A stretch of DNA of 18,838 nucleotides from Candidatus Sifarchaeum marinoarchaea (GCA_016294985.1 JAECRW010000013.1:1-18838), one strand, 5' to 3'. Shown: positions 7,888-15,474, counted from the first letter of the stretch. Numbers and translations are program-made. Notes: generated by a model not told the origin, from the sequence alone.

Positions 7888-9054
7888 ATGAAGATTTGTA
7901 TCCTAAATTACGAATTCCCTCCATTAGGAGGCGGGGGAGGAATAGGATGTTATGAATTATCTAAAGAACTTGTTAAGATGGGAAATGAAGTGATAGTAAT
8001 CACAACTGGATATAATAACTTACCATCGTTCGAAATCAAAGATGGGATAACAATATATCGCGTAGATTGTTTTCGAAGAGATTTAGAAGTTGCATCTTTT
8101 CATTCAATGGGGCTTTTTCTACCAAAAACGATGCGCCTTTTGACCAATTTGATAAAAAAACATGAAATTGATATTATTAACGCTCATTTTGCTTTACCTT
8201 CTGCTGTTCCAGGAATTTTTGTAAGAAAAATCACCAAAGTTCCTATAGTTGTAACGCTAATAGGAGGAGATATTTATGACCCTACAAAGCGTAAGCATTT
8301 ATTTCGGAGATTTGGTTTTAACCCTATTGTTAGATTCGTCTTAAAACATGCAGATACTTTAACGAGTATAAGTGAAGACATTAAAAGCCGTTCAATAGAA
8401 TTAGGAGCAAGAAAGGATATAACCGTCATTCCGTATGGAGTAAATACAGACCTCTTCAATCCGAAGAAAAGAAACAATACAATAATAAAAAAATTTGGTG
8501 GAAAAAACTCTAAGATGATTCTTTCAGTCGGACGCTTAATTAAAAGAAAAGGTTACCAATATCTGATCAGGGCAATCCCGAAGGTTTTAATTGATTTTCC
8601 AAACTCGATTTTCGCTATTGTAGGGGAGGGGCCAGAAAGACATCCTCTAACGAAATTAATTGAAAAATTAAAAATCGATGACAGAGTTTTATTTCTTGGC
8701 AACATTCCTAACACAAATCTACCAGAACTATACGCCAGTTCAGATCTTTTTGTCCTGCCTAGTATACATGAAGGCTTAGGAATCGTATATCTAGAAGCAA
8801 TGGCTTCAGGTGTGCCAATAATAACTACAAATTCAGGAGGAATGAGAGATCTGATAATTGATAAGCAAACAGGAATATTAATAAAATCAAGAAAGTCGGA
8901 AGAGATTGCCAACACCATTATTTCTTTGTTAAATGATGACAAACTAGCCAACTACCTAGAAAATCATGGAAGAAAGTTAGTTGAGAGAAAATATAGCTGG
9001 AGACAGACGGCTGTTAAATACATGAGGGTGTATCAATCTGTTTGCAGCCCTTGA
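7888..9054 (+). CDS. GT4-family (GT-B) glycosyltransferase
   Basis: This 388-residue protein has typical GT-B layout and length. The N-terminal domain begins M-K-I-C-I-L-N-Y-E-F-P-P and a glycine-rich loop (L-G-G-G-G-G-I-G, 13-20). The C-terminal donor domain shows V-G-R-L-I-K-R-K-G (214-222), V-G-E-G-P-E (245-250) and the E-x7-E motif (E295 and E303 in H-E-G-L-G-I-V-Y-L-E), followed by A-S-G-V-P-I-I. It transfers a sugar from a nucleotide donor with retention, probably onto a lipid-linked glycan in the cytoplasm. There is no membrane segment. The ATG start has only a weak GGGCGA upstream. The gene ends with tandem stops TGA-TAA. It probably forms a transcription unit with the methyltransferase gene before it. 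Confidence 0.93.
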   Translation: MKICILNYEFPPLGGGGGIGCYELSKELVKMGNEVIVITTGYNNLPSFEIKDGITIYRVDCFRRDLEVASFHSMGLFLPKTMRLLTNLIKKHEIDIINAHFALPSAVPGIFVRKITKVPIVVTLIGGDIYDPTKRKHLFRRFGFNPIVRFVLKHADTLTSISEDIKSRSIELGARKDITVIPYGVNTDLFNPKKRNNTIIKKFGGKNSKMILSVGRLIKRKGYQYLIRAIPKVLIDFPNSIFAIVGEGPERHPLTKLIEKLKIDDRVLFLGNIPNTNLPELYASSDLFVLPSIHEGLGIVYLEAMASGVPIITTNSGGMRDLIIDKQTGILIKSRKSEEIANTIISLLNDDKLANYLENHGRKLVERKYSWRQTAVKYMRVYQSVCSP

Positions 9055-9084
9055 TAAGATTTTGAAACGTATAAAAGACGCATT

Positions 9085-9183
9085 TTGAGTAAGATAATAG
9101 ATAAAATCATATCAAACTTTGGTAACACCAGTATTCTCTTATTAGTTGAATTTCTTTCGAAGAAAAATCAAGAGTCTCATTGA
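9085..9183 (+). other. Short open frame in the 9055-9258 spacer, possible remnant
   Basis: After the tandem stops of the GT4 gene the same frame stays open for 41 codons, and a TTG at 9085 could start 32 of them (M-S-K-I-I-D-K-I-I-S-N-F). There is no Shine-Dalgarno site. The central part is hydrophobic (I-L-L-L-V-E-F-L). It is not assigned to any family. The rest of this 204-nt spacer holds an inverted repeat at 9182-9214 and the ribosome-binding site of the next gene. Confidence 0.12.
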
Positions 9184-9214
9184 TTAAAATTAATATCAAA
9201 ATTCAGTTTTAATC
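9182..9214. repeat. Inverted repeat upstream of the ThiI-like gene
   Basis: GATTAAAA (9182-9189) pairs with TTTTAATC (9207-9214) across 17 nt. The stem extends inward by one G-U and one A-U pair in RNA. It sits 45 nt upstream of the TTG start of the ThiI-like gene. It could be an operator, a leader hairpin, or chance in AT-rich DNA. Confidence 0.3.
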
Positions 9215-9247
9215 TAAACGAGTAAACGTGTCTCAAAGTATTAATCC

Positions 9248-9252
9248 GAGGG
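9248..9252 (+). promoter_or_regulatory. Ribosome-binding site GAGGG for TTG start at 9259
   Basis: GAGGG lies 6 nt before TTG 9259 and fixes the start. It excludes a hidden upstream N-terminal THUMP domain, since the frame upstream is not open as a gene. Confidence 0.55.
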
Positions 9253-9258
9253 TTCTCG

Positions 9259-9954
9259 TTGAATGATTCAAATTTAGATTTAGCAACATACGGAAAAAAG
9301 GTTATCTGCTTACTTTCAGGTGGACTTGACAGTCCCGTAGCGTGTTATACGCTCATCAGAAAGGGATTCGTTCCAGTTTTTGTGTATTTTGATAATATGC
9401 CTTATACCGGAGACACAACCAAGCAGCAAGCGATTGATGTGGCAAAAAAATTAACCGAATATGTCCCTGAAAGAGAGACAACAATGTATATTATCCCTCA
9501 TGGTGATAATATGACCGTTTTTTTGGAAAACGTCTCAAAGCATTCTTTAAAATATACCTGTATTTTTTGTAAGCGAATGATGTATCGGATTGCTGAAGAG
9601 ATTGCCCAGATGGAAGGAGGGGATGCAATAGCTACAGGTGAAATATTGGGCGAACAAGCCAGTCAAACGCTGGATAACTTGGCAGTTCTTCATCAAGCAA
9701 TCAGTCGTTATACCGTATTAAGACCTTTAATCGCATGGGATAAGGAAGAAGTAGTAAAAAAAGCTAGAGAAATCGGTACTTATGAAATTTCCGCTCGTCA
9801 AACAGCCCCTTGTACTTTACCCCCAAAGAAGCCTTCAACCAGAGGTCAGCTTAAGAAGATTTTAGAGATAGAAACTATGATAGATATCAAGGTTCTTGTA
9901 CAGACAAGTTTGAAAGAAATAATACTCCTGAAAATTACTGCAAATCAAATGTAA
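9259..9954 (+). CDS. thiI: Stand-alone ThiI-type tRNA sulfurtransferase PP-loop domain (no THUMP)
   Basis: The 231-residue protein carries the PP-loop ATPase motif S-G-G-L-D-S-P-V-A (20-28). It also has the ThiI-typical C-I-F-C-K-R-M-M-Y-R-I-A-E (101-113), A-T-G-E-I-L-G-E-Q-A-S-Q (125-136), R-P-L-I-A-W-D-K (155-162) and C-T-L-P-P-K-K-P-S-T (185-194). ThiI adenylates and thiolates U8 of tRNA (4-thiouridine). Full ThiI proteins have N-terminal NFLD and THUMP domains, absent here, so RNA binding must come from another protein or this enzyme acts elsewhere. Cys101, Cys104 and Cys185 match the three-Cys pattern that binds an Fe-S cluster in archaeal ThiI. No rhodanese domain is present. The C-terminus aligns with the family end, so it is not truncated. 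The setting among glycan genes is unusual; the flanking spacers suggest its own transcript. Confidence 0.85.
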   Translation: MNDSNLDLATYGKKVICLLSGGLDSPVACYTLIRKGFVPVFVYFDNMPYTGDTTKQQAIDVAKKLTEYVPERETTMYIIPHGDNMTVFLENVSKHSLKYTCIFCKRMMYRIAEEIAQMEGGDAIATGEILGEQASQTLDNLAVLHQAISRYTVLRPLIAWDKEEVVKKAREIGTYEISARQTAPCTLPPKKPSTRGQLKKILEIETMIDIKVLVQTSLKEIILLKITANQM

Positions 9955-10050
9955 CTACAATGAGAGAAATTCGACAAATGATATTACATTCTTTTGCATT
10001 GATTTACAAATTCTCTGCAGATAAGCAAATTCTCAAGAAATTCTTCTGAT

Positions 10051-10764
10051 TTACCGATTTAAATGTGTCATTATGACTCTCCAAAGCACCCTAAAGGGAT
10101 ACAATAAAAATGTGCTAACTTTCTTGAATTGTGAAGTCCCTTCTTTTCTTTTCTTCATTGTCACGGGCACTTCAATTATGCGGAAATTCTTTTTCGCAAT
10201 TTTTATAGTGAGTTCAACAGCCCAGTGATCGTCACTTTTAAAATCAAGGAGTTCTTCAAGGATATTTGCTTGATAGGCTCTATATCCCGAAGTCACATCT
10301 GTAATTGATTTACTTATAATCTTGCGAGTAACCCAATTAAAAAACCGTATCCCAAGATCTCTAATATATGAAAGATCTTCAACTGAACCTAAAAAACGGG
10401 AACCTATAACTACTTCTGCGCGTCCATCTAAAATAGGTTGGATAAGTTTTGGCATTTCAGAGGGATTATGTTGTCCATCTGCATCAAGTTGAACAACAAT
10501 ATCTGGATGGCCTAATAAAGCAGCCTCATATCCTGTTTTCAAAGTTGCTCCAATACCAAGATTTATTTCGTGCCTTATGGAAGTGACCCCTGCCAATATA
10601 GCATTATGAGAAGTTTCATCAGTGGAACCATCATCTATAACTAGTATACGCATATTTGGGAGATTAAGTTTCCTTATTTCATAAATCACCCTTTTAATGG
10701 TCTTTTCTTCGTTATGCGCTGGTATTATGACAATAATTGAAGGACCCTTATTGTTTCCTTTCAC
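10051..10764 (-). CDS. GT2 polyprenyl-phosphate glycosyltransferase (DPM1-like), split partner of DUF2304
   Basis: The 237-residue soluble GT2 protein has I-P-A-H-N-E-E (14-20), I-D-D-G-S-T-D-E (43-50), N-L-G-I-G (68-72), the metal-binding D-A-D-G-Q-H (94-99), G-S-R-F (121-124) and D-V-T-S-G-Y-R-A-Y (156-164). These are signatures of dolichol/polyprenyl-phosphate glucose or mannose synthases. Unlike the 5874-6908 relative it keeps the canonical D-A-D-x-Q and has no membrane domain of its own. The start is GTG 10764, in a GTGA overlap with the stop of the DUF2304 gene and with GAGGAG 5 nt upstream, which shows translational coupling. The DUF2304 protein is likely its membrane partner. The sugar cannot be told from sequence. 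Confidence 0.93.
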   Translation of the reverse strand: MKGNNKGPSIIVIIPAHNEEKTIKRVIYEIRKLNLPNMRILVIDDGSTDETSHNAILAGVTSIRHEINLGIGATLKTGYEAALLGHPDIVVQLDADGQHNPSEMPKLIQPILDGRAEVVIGSRFLGSVEDLSYIRDLGIRFFNWVTRKIISKSITDVTSGYRAYQANILEELLDFKSDDHWAVELTIKIAKKNFRIIEVPVTMKKRKEGTSQFKKVSTFLLYPFRVLWRVIMTHLNR

Positions 10765-11171
10765 CGAATCTCCTCTTGATCCAGATCTTTTAAAGTAAGT
10801 GTTTTTGATACGTTTTCTTGGAGATCTGATCCATCTGATTTCAATGTTTCATCAATATTATATTTAATCAAGGCTTGAGCCCTTGTGAGCGTGACTATTT
10901 TTTTATGAAGTTCAATAATCCTGAAATATATTAGAAAAACAACTAAATAAATAACAAGTAAACCAAGTGCTATTCCTGGAAAGGTAAGACCTAATAGAAT
11001 CCCAGAGAGTTCAATTATCTCTCTAAAAAGAAACACACTTACTACGGCAAATGCAATCGACACCCATAAAATAAGATCTAATAATCTAAATTGGGTTTTC
11101 TTGTAAAATCTAATGGAGAGTATGACGATAATAACTATTAAAAGAACTACAACAATATCGATGGGTCTCAT
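10761..11171 (-). CDS. DUF2304 small membrane protein
   Basis: The 136-residue protein has three hydrophobic helices (about 5-22, 30-60 with a break, and 65-88) followed by a hydrophilic tail. That tail includes the L-x-R-A-Q-A-L segment typical of DUF2304 (95-101) and an acidic end. DUF2304 genes commonly stand next to GT2 polyprenyl-phosphate glycosyltransferases. Here the stop overlaps the GT2 start by 4 nt, so the two are translationally coupled. The proposed role, as inference, is a membrane anchor or lipid-handling subunit for the GT2 enzyme. ATG 11171 is used, with GGAAGG 9 nt upstream. The gene follows the 11218-12816 GT-C-like gene by 46 nt. Confidence 0.88.
   Translation of the reverse strand: MRPIDIVVVLLIVIIVILSIRFYKKTQFRLLDLILWVSIAFAVVSVFLFREIIELSGILLGLTFPGIALGLLVIYLVVFLIYFRIIELHKKIVTLTRAQALIKYNIDETLKSDGSDLQENVSKTLTLKDLDQEEIR
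10770..10774 (-). promoter_or_regulatory. Ribosome-binding site AGGAG inside the DUF2304 gene for GTG 10764
   Basis: AGGAG (within GAGGAG) lies 5 nt before the GTG of the GT2 gene, inside the last codons of the DUF2304 gene. It supports the GTG start and the coupled 4-nt overlap. Confidence 0.6.
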
Positions 11172-11217
11172 CTACCAATGCCTTCCAATCTAATTATCTT
11201 TTTTGGATTTCATTAAA

Positions 11218-12816
11218 TCAAAGTTGGTAAATCTTCATATTTCTCGACGAATAGACGAGTTGAAAATCATCACTAAACACAATATGTCCGATTTTTTGAT
11301 TATAAATGAAATACTCGAATTCTATAAGCCCCTTGTTTTCTAAATAGTCTTTAGTTATGCTATCATCCTGTTGTAGCTGATGGGTACTAATACGTCTCAA
11401 AGTAAACACATAGAGAATCAAATAATTTGAGTATCCCAAAGATACTTCAGAAGATGTTGCCATAAATGGATAGAAAACAACCATTCTTGAATTTGATTTG
11501 GTATTTTCAGTAATCCACAGACTAGCATGATATAGTTCATTATCCATTCTGGATTGGTTATACTGCGAGCCACCAAAGGTGGTATTATAAACATATGAAT
11601 GAGTTAGAGGATATACTGTTGTTGGAAAAAGTATGCTTCCAAACAAGAAGAGAAATATGATTTTTTGAAGATTTATTTTTCCAAAGTCTACTTTTGAGAG
11701 TATTTGGAGTTTCTGGTAAATGAATTCAAATGTTATCCCAACGAAGATTGATAGAAAAGGTGAGAAGGACATTAATGTTCTGTGAAAGTTTAACGTTAAA
11801 GGAAGTTGTATTAAAGCGCCAAGATATGCTGTAAAAACAAAAAATCCTAAAAATAGGAGAAAAGGCACGCCTATTGCCATTATTGCGATCGCGTCGCGGT
11901 TTTGTTTTGTAAGGTAATACACGAATACTAAACCAAATCCAATTATTGCATATATCAGATAAAGTATACCTTCGAAATTTAGGAATTGGAGTGTCCAGAA
12001 ATTAATATAATTTATTGCTTCCGCAGGTTCTAACGCCGTCTTATTACCTGCTTGAACCTGAAGTAGTAGATTCATTGCATACTTGAATAAGAACTCAAAT
12101 AATGGCGGGGAAACTCTTGCTCTCTTTGCTGCAAAGTATGAGAAAACTGAGGAAAAAAAGAATATCGTAAATAAGTGCTCAATTTTTTCTTTTTCAAATC
12201 TCTTTAAATGGATGCTTCTGAAAAAAACATAGAGTATCATAACGAAAACAGCCCAAAATGGAAAATAAGTGAGAAACATCATGGTAAGTAAAGTCGTAGA
12301 GATGATAAAATATCTTTGATTACCTTTCTTCCAACCGGAAAATGAAGTGAACCAGAATAACATAGTAAGAAATACACTCAGTAAATTTGGGAGGGATCCA
12401 AATGACCACATTGCTTGGACTCCTCCTGAGAGACAAATAAATACTGCTGCCAAAGACGCTGCAAACTCGCTATTCCAAACTTGCTTAACTAAAATAAAAA
12501 TCGTGAGTGAATAAAATGAAATAATTATTCCGCAGAATACATTGAAAGTAATCATCAGAGGAAGTCCCGTAACATATGAGAATTGGGCTATTAAAAGATG
12601 AAATCCAATAGGATAGTTTGATGTGAAGCCTGTTGGTCTCCTTTCATAATGACGAAAGGTATAGAGAATATTGGTCAAAAAATAATGATGGTATTGGTCA
12701 ACACCTGAGCCATACAAAAATACTCCCCATGTAATCATGGGGATTACTCGAATGGAAATAGAAAAACTGAAGGCAGCAATAGCTATTATGGGAAAGATTT
12801 GCGACCTCATCCTCAT
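11218..12816 (-). CDS. Polytopic membrane protein, probable GT-C glycosyltransferase
   Basis: The protein has 532 residues, about ten membrane helices up to residue 410, and a C-terminal outside domain of about 120 residues ending in the 'S-S-R-N-M-K-I-Y-Q-L' style found at the end of many GT-C proteins. The first outside loop has G-S-G-V-D-Q-Y-H-H (37-44), where the Asp is placed like the catalytic acid of GT-C enzymes, and then N-Y-P-I-G-F-H-L-L (67-75). I do not recognise a named family beyond this. The frame has ATGs at 12816 and 12810; the first was chosen by length, and neither has a convincing Shine-Dalgarno site. It heads a minus-strand operon with DUF2304 and GT2, so it is a candidate user of their polyprenyl-phosphate sugar. 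Confidence 0.78.
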   Translation of the reverse strand: MRMRSQIFPIIAIAAFSFSISIRVIPMITWGVFLYGSGVDQYHHYFLTNILYTFRHYERRPTGFTSNYPIGFHLLIAQFSYVTGLPLMITFNVFCGIIISFYSLTIFILVKQVWNSEFAASLAAVFICLSGGVQAMWSFGSLPNLLSVFLTMLFWFTSFSGWKKGNQRYFIISTTLLTMMFLTYFPFWAVFVMILYVFFRSIHLKRFEKEKIEHLFTIFFFSSVFSYFAAKRARVSPPLFEFLFKYAMNLLLQVQAGNKTALEPAEAINYINFWTLQFLNFEGILYLIYAIIGFGLVFVYYLTKQNRDAIAIMAIGVPFLLFLGFFVFTAYLGALIQLPLTLNFHRTLMSFSPFLSIFVGITFEFIYQKLQILSKVDFGKINLQKIIFLFLFGSILFPTTVYPLTHSYVYNTTFGGSQYNQSRMDNELYHASLWITENTKSNSRMVVFYPFMATSSEVSLGYSNYLILYVFTLRRISTHQLQQDDSITKDYLENKGLIEFEYFIYNQKIGHIVFSDDFQLVYSSRNMKIYQL

Positions 12817-12864
12817 CCAAGACAGACTTCCACAAATTTACAATAGATGTTAACGAATGGAGAA

Positions 12865-12875
12865 TTAAATATATC
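12865..12875 (+). promoter_or_regulatory. TATA-like element in the 12817-12972 divergent spacer
   Basis: TTAAATATATC fits the archaeal TATA consensus and is the best candidate in this spacer. In the minus direction (TATATTTAA) it lies about 50 nt from ATG 12816, and in the plus direction about 100 nt from ATG 12973. It may serve either or both operons. Confidence 0.35.
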
Positions 12876-12972
12876 TATAGTTCATTCTAACATTTCGCTC
12901 TTCAAGATGCTGAGCGGAATTACAGGTTTCCAATAGTCTTAATAAGTTTAATTAATGCTACAACAATGAGAA

Positions 12973-13620
12973 ATGGTTATGATAGTAAAAACGCTTCAGT
13001 GTCTCCATTGCGGACACAAATTATTTCATCTAGAGAAGCTCAAGAGTGTAAACTTGATCTGCCCACAGTGTGAGAGCGGCTGGGTTTATCATTCTGCTTT
13101 AAATAACGAAGTGCAACTCAAATATAAGACAATAAGGACATTAAAATTTCGATTTGATTTGTTAATAGAAGACGCTGGAGGAAAGTATCTAGTAGACATC
13201 TTCTTCGTGTTTTTTTTCACATTTCGACTTCTGGATCAAATAAATTTAGCTTTCTTTAAAATTGTATTATGGTTAATTAGAATAATCACATTAAGATTAC
13301 TATTTCAGATTGTTGTCAATCAATCCGTAACTCAAGTATTCCAAAATGTGGTGAAGAGTATAATTGATGCCTCTCCTGGTTTCGTTATACTTTATTTAAT
13401 TGGATACTTTTATCATAAGTTTTATCTGAGATCTTTTTCTTCAATGCAATTATCCATTTTCTCAATAGGAGTCGCTCTTATCTCCTCTTGGCTAAGTATA
13501 TTTCTCTTTGTCTCTCACTTGAAATATCTGAGAGATAAAAAATTATTTAAAACCCTTATATTACTTTTAAAAGAGAAAATCAAATCTTTAAGGCGTAGTA
13601 AAGTAGATTTGCATTTATAG
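12973..13620 (+). CDS. Zinc-ribbon membrane protein of unknown function
   Basis: The 215-residue protein begins with a zinc ribbon: C-L-H-C-G at 10-14 and C-P-Q-C at 30-33. A short linker and three or four membrane segments follow (about 75-118, 135-152 and 160-182), then a very basic tail (K-E-K-I-K-S-L-R-R-S-K). The ribbon, presumably cytoplasmic, resembles those that bind zinc in membrane-anchored archaeal proteins, but I recognise no family. The ATG at 12973 has only a weak GAGA upstream; ATG 12979 is equally possible. Just 25 nt separate it from the PMT-like gene, so the two are very likely co-transcribed. It could be an accessory or regulatory subunit of that transferase (inference). 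The first ORF of a new operon often carries such a protein. Confidence 0.75.
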   Translation: MVMIVKTLQCLHCGHKLFHLEKLKSVNLICPQCESGWVYHSALNNEVQLKYKTIRTLKFRFDLLIEDAGGKYLVDIFFVFFFTFRLLDQINLAFFKIVLWLIRIITLRLLFQIVVNQSVTQVFQNVVKSIIDASPGFVILYLIGYFYHKFYLRSFSSMQLSIFSIGVALISSWLSIFLFVSHLKYLRDKKLFKTLILLLKEKIKSLRRSKVDLHL

Positions 13621-13645
13621 AGAATGATAGAATTTTGGGTATAAC

Positions 13646-15310
13646 ATGTTGAAAATTGAGTTTTTCTCACGGCTCTCTAATATTTTTACAGGTATTAAAC
13701 TGTACTTCACAAATGATAAAATACGGATTGGTATTATAGTTATCTGTATCGCCAATCTTGCATATTTAATTTTGATTGCCCCAAATGGATCTCTCACTTG
13801 GGATGAAGGAATCCATGTTATGCCTGCAATTATGGTTTTTGACTATTTTGTAAAAATAACTAAAGATATATCAGTAATTACACCTTCTAATACCATTAAA
13901 TTCTTTACGGACTATCAAAGAAGTTATTGGATAAATCCTACGGTGCTGTACTTTTATCCTCCTTTGTACTGGATTTTAACAGCGTTTGTATTTCCTTTTT
14001 TAGGCATTAATCATTATTCTGCACGATTTGTATCCATTCTTAGTACCTTCTTTTTAGGGATCATAACTTATGAACTTGGAAAGCTTTTTCACAGTCGGCG
14101 TACAGGTGTCATCGCGTTTCTTCTAACGATGTTTTTTTACGAAGTGATTCGATTAGGTTTATCAGCCATATTAGACGCACCTTTAACAACACTTAGTCTT
14201 TTTGCGATCTATTACTTTTGGGGTGCTCATAAAAAAGGAAATTTTTGGTATAATCGTGCAGGCATTTTTCTTGGACTTGCGCTTTTGATGAAACAATCAG
14301 CTATTCTAGTGTTTTTCATATTGATACTGGCAGAAATTTCATTACTTGGGCTAACTAAAACTACGGTCAAAAATATCATAAGAATTCTAGGCTTTGCAAG
14401 TGTAGTGGCTGGACCATGGTATCTCTTTATACTTGTTAGTGCACCACATTATCTTGTCGCTATTCTGACTGTAAATCTACAACAAACGATAGGCCCTCCT
14501 TGGACCGATCTAAGTGCATGGTATTATTATGGTATTTTACTTCTTAGATCGACAGGGATTTCTGTCGGCGTATTAACATTTTTGGGAATAGCGTGGGGAC
14601 TCTTTAGAAGGAATAAAAAAGACAACTTTCTTTTACTTTTTGTGTTGATTATCTTACTGGCCTTTACAATAAGTTGGAACAAACAATTTAGGTATATTTT
14701 ACCATGTATTCCTATTCTCTTTCTATACGTTGGAATTGGCATTGATAAGGCTACTAAGGCTGCAATTAAGGTTTTGAGTAGATACAAGATAGGGATAAAT
14801 CAAAAAAACTGGCAGTATATTGTCTTTTGTTTGATTTTTGTCTTTTCTTTTGCAGAGTTCTTTTCTGTGAATTATCCATCTCTTATTAAGCTAACTAACC
14901 GTCCAAGTTTGCCTCTCGAAGAGGCGACGCAATATATTGCAGAGCATACTCCTCTTAACACCAACTACAAATATAGGGTACTGCAAATAGGGAGAGATAA
15001 TTATTTCTCGCCTTTCGCATTCTCTTTTTATATTATGAAATTTGACAGAGAGCACAATATTGAGATTCTGAACCCATATTCGATCGAGTCCTTGGATATG
15101 AACTCTGATTCGATTGATTCCTTTGTTCAGAAAGAAAGGATATATTTCATCATTTTTGCTATTCGTGAAGGTAGGGAGTTTAATACACCTGAGGGCATAG
15201 AAGAATACTTCTTACATCATATATTTTCAAATCTGGAGACATACACTATAGAGAAAGTATTTAAAGGTTATATATGGATTCATGTCTGCCATCCTGCAAT
15301 TGTAGAATGA
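13646..15310 (+). CDS. PMT/ArnT-like GT-C glycosyltransferase (PMT_2 type)
   Basis: The 554-residue protein has about 12 membrane helices and the PMT_2/ArnT pattern. An outside loop after helix 1 carries T-W-D-E-G-I-H (51-57) with the catalytic Asp-Glu pair. Y-P-P-L-Y-W (104-109), A-R-F-V-S (126-130) and I-L-D-A-P-L (175-180) follow. The soluble C-terminal part, from about residue 415, is an outside domain. Such enzymes transfer a sugar from polyprenyl phosphate to lipid, protein or glycan on the outer face. The start ATG 13646 has TGGG 7 nt upstream. It follows the zinc-ribbon gene by 25 nt, and 15311-15486 follows before the dehydrogenase gene. The acceptor and sugar are not readable. Confidence 0.88.
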   Translation: MLKIEFFSRLSNIFTGIKLYFTNDKIRIGIIVICIANLAYLILIAPNGSLTWDEGIHVMPAIMVFDYFVKITKDISVITPSNTIKFFTDYQRSYWINPTVLYFYPPLYWILTAFVFPFLGINHYSARFVSILSTFFLGIITYELGKLFHSRRTGVIAFLLTMFFYEVIRLGLSAILDAPLTTLSLFAIYYFWGAHKKGNFWYNRAGIFLGLALLMKQSAILVFFILILAEISLLGLTKTTVKNIIRILGFASVVAGPWYLFILVSAPHYLVAILTVNLQQTIGPPWTDLSAWYYYGILLLRSTGISVGVLTFLGIAWGLFRRNKKDNFLLLFVLIILLAFTISWNKQFRYILPCIPILFLYVGIGIDKATKAAIKVLSRYKIGINQKNWQYIVFCLIFVFSFAEFFSVNYPSLIKLTNRPSLPLEEATQYIAEHTPLNTNYKYRVLQIGRDNYFSPFAFSFYIMKFDREHNIEILNPYSIESLDMNSDSIDSFVQKERIYFIIFAIREGREFNTPEGIEEYFLHHIFSNLETYTIEKVFKGYIWIHVCHPAIVE

Positions 15311-15335
15311 CTTTTCAATTTTAAAGAATCGAATT

Positions 15336-15434
15336 ATGGACTTTTTTATTCTAAAACCTTTTTATACCAACTTATTGAAAGACAGCGCATATCTCGCTTC
15401 CGGTCTTAGCGGTAATTTAAAAAGTATTTTATAA
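15336..15434 (+). other. Short open frame in the 15311-15486 spacer, possible remnant
   Basis: An ATG at 15336 opens a 32-residue frame (M-D-F-F-I-L-K-P-F-Y … L-L-K-D-S-A-Y-L-A-S-G-L) that ends at TAA 15432-15434. The L-L-K-D-S-A-Y-L-A-S-G run resembles the amphipathic start and first helix of Wzx-type flippases. There is no Shine-Dalgarno site, and a T6 tract and a TATA-like string lie inside it. Its translation is doubtful. It could be the front end of a deleted gene. Confidence 0.15.
15342..15347 (+). terminator. T-tract terminator after the PMT-like gene
   Basis: Six T, 32 nt after the stop at 15308-15310, form a plausible archaeal U-tract terminator. A second T-run (15359-15363) follows. 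Confidence 0.3.
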
Positions 15435-15436
15435 TC
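15424..15436 (+). promoter_or_regulatory. TATA-like element upstream of the nucleotide-sugar dehydrogenase
   Basis: GTATTTTATAATC lies 50 nt before ATG 15487, the right distance for a TATA box with a leader of about 25 nt. An alternative string, TTTTTATA at 15359-15366, lies farther away. Confidence 0.3.
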
Positions 15437-15474
15437 TCTTCTAAATCAACATCCATTTAGTGATAAAATTATTT

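Noticed and set aside
8553..8951. Minus-strand open frame of 132 codons inside the GT4 gene
   Set aside because: It is antisense to the donor-binding domain of a clear GT4 enzyme and has no recognisable motif.
15396..15412. CGCT…AGCG inverted repeat near the dehydrogenase gene as a riboswitch or RNA element
   Set aside because: Only four pairs can form and no known RNA fold or conserved core is visible.
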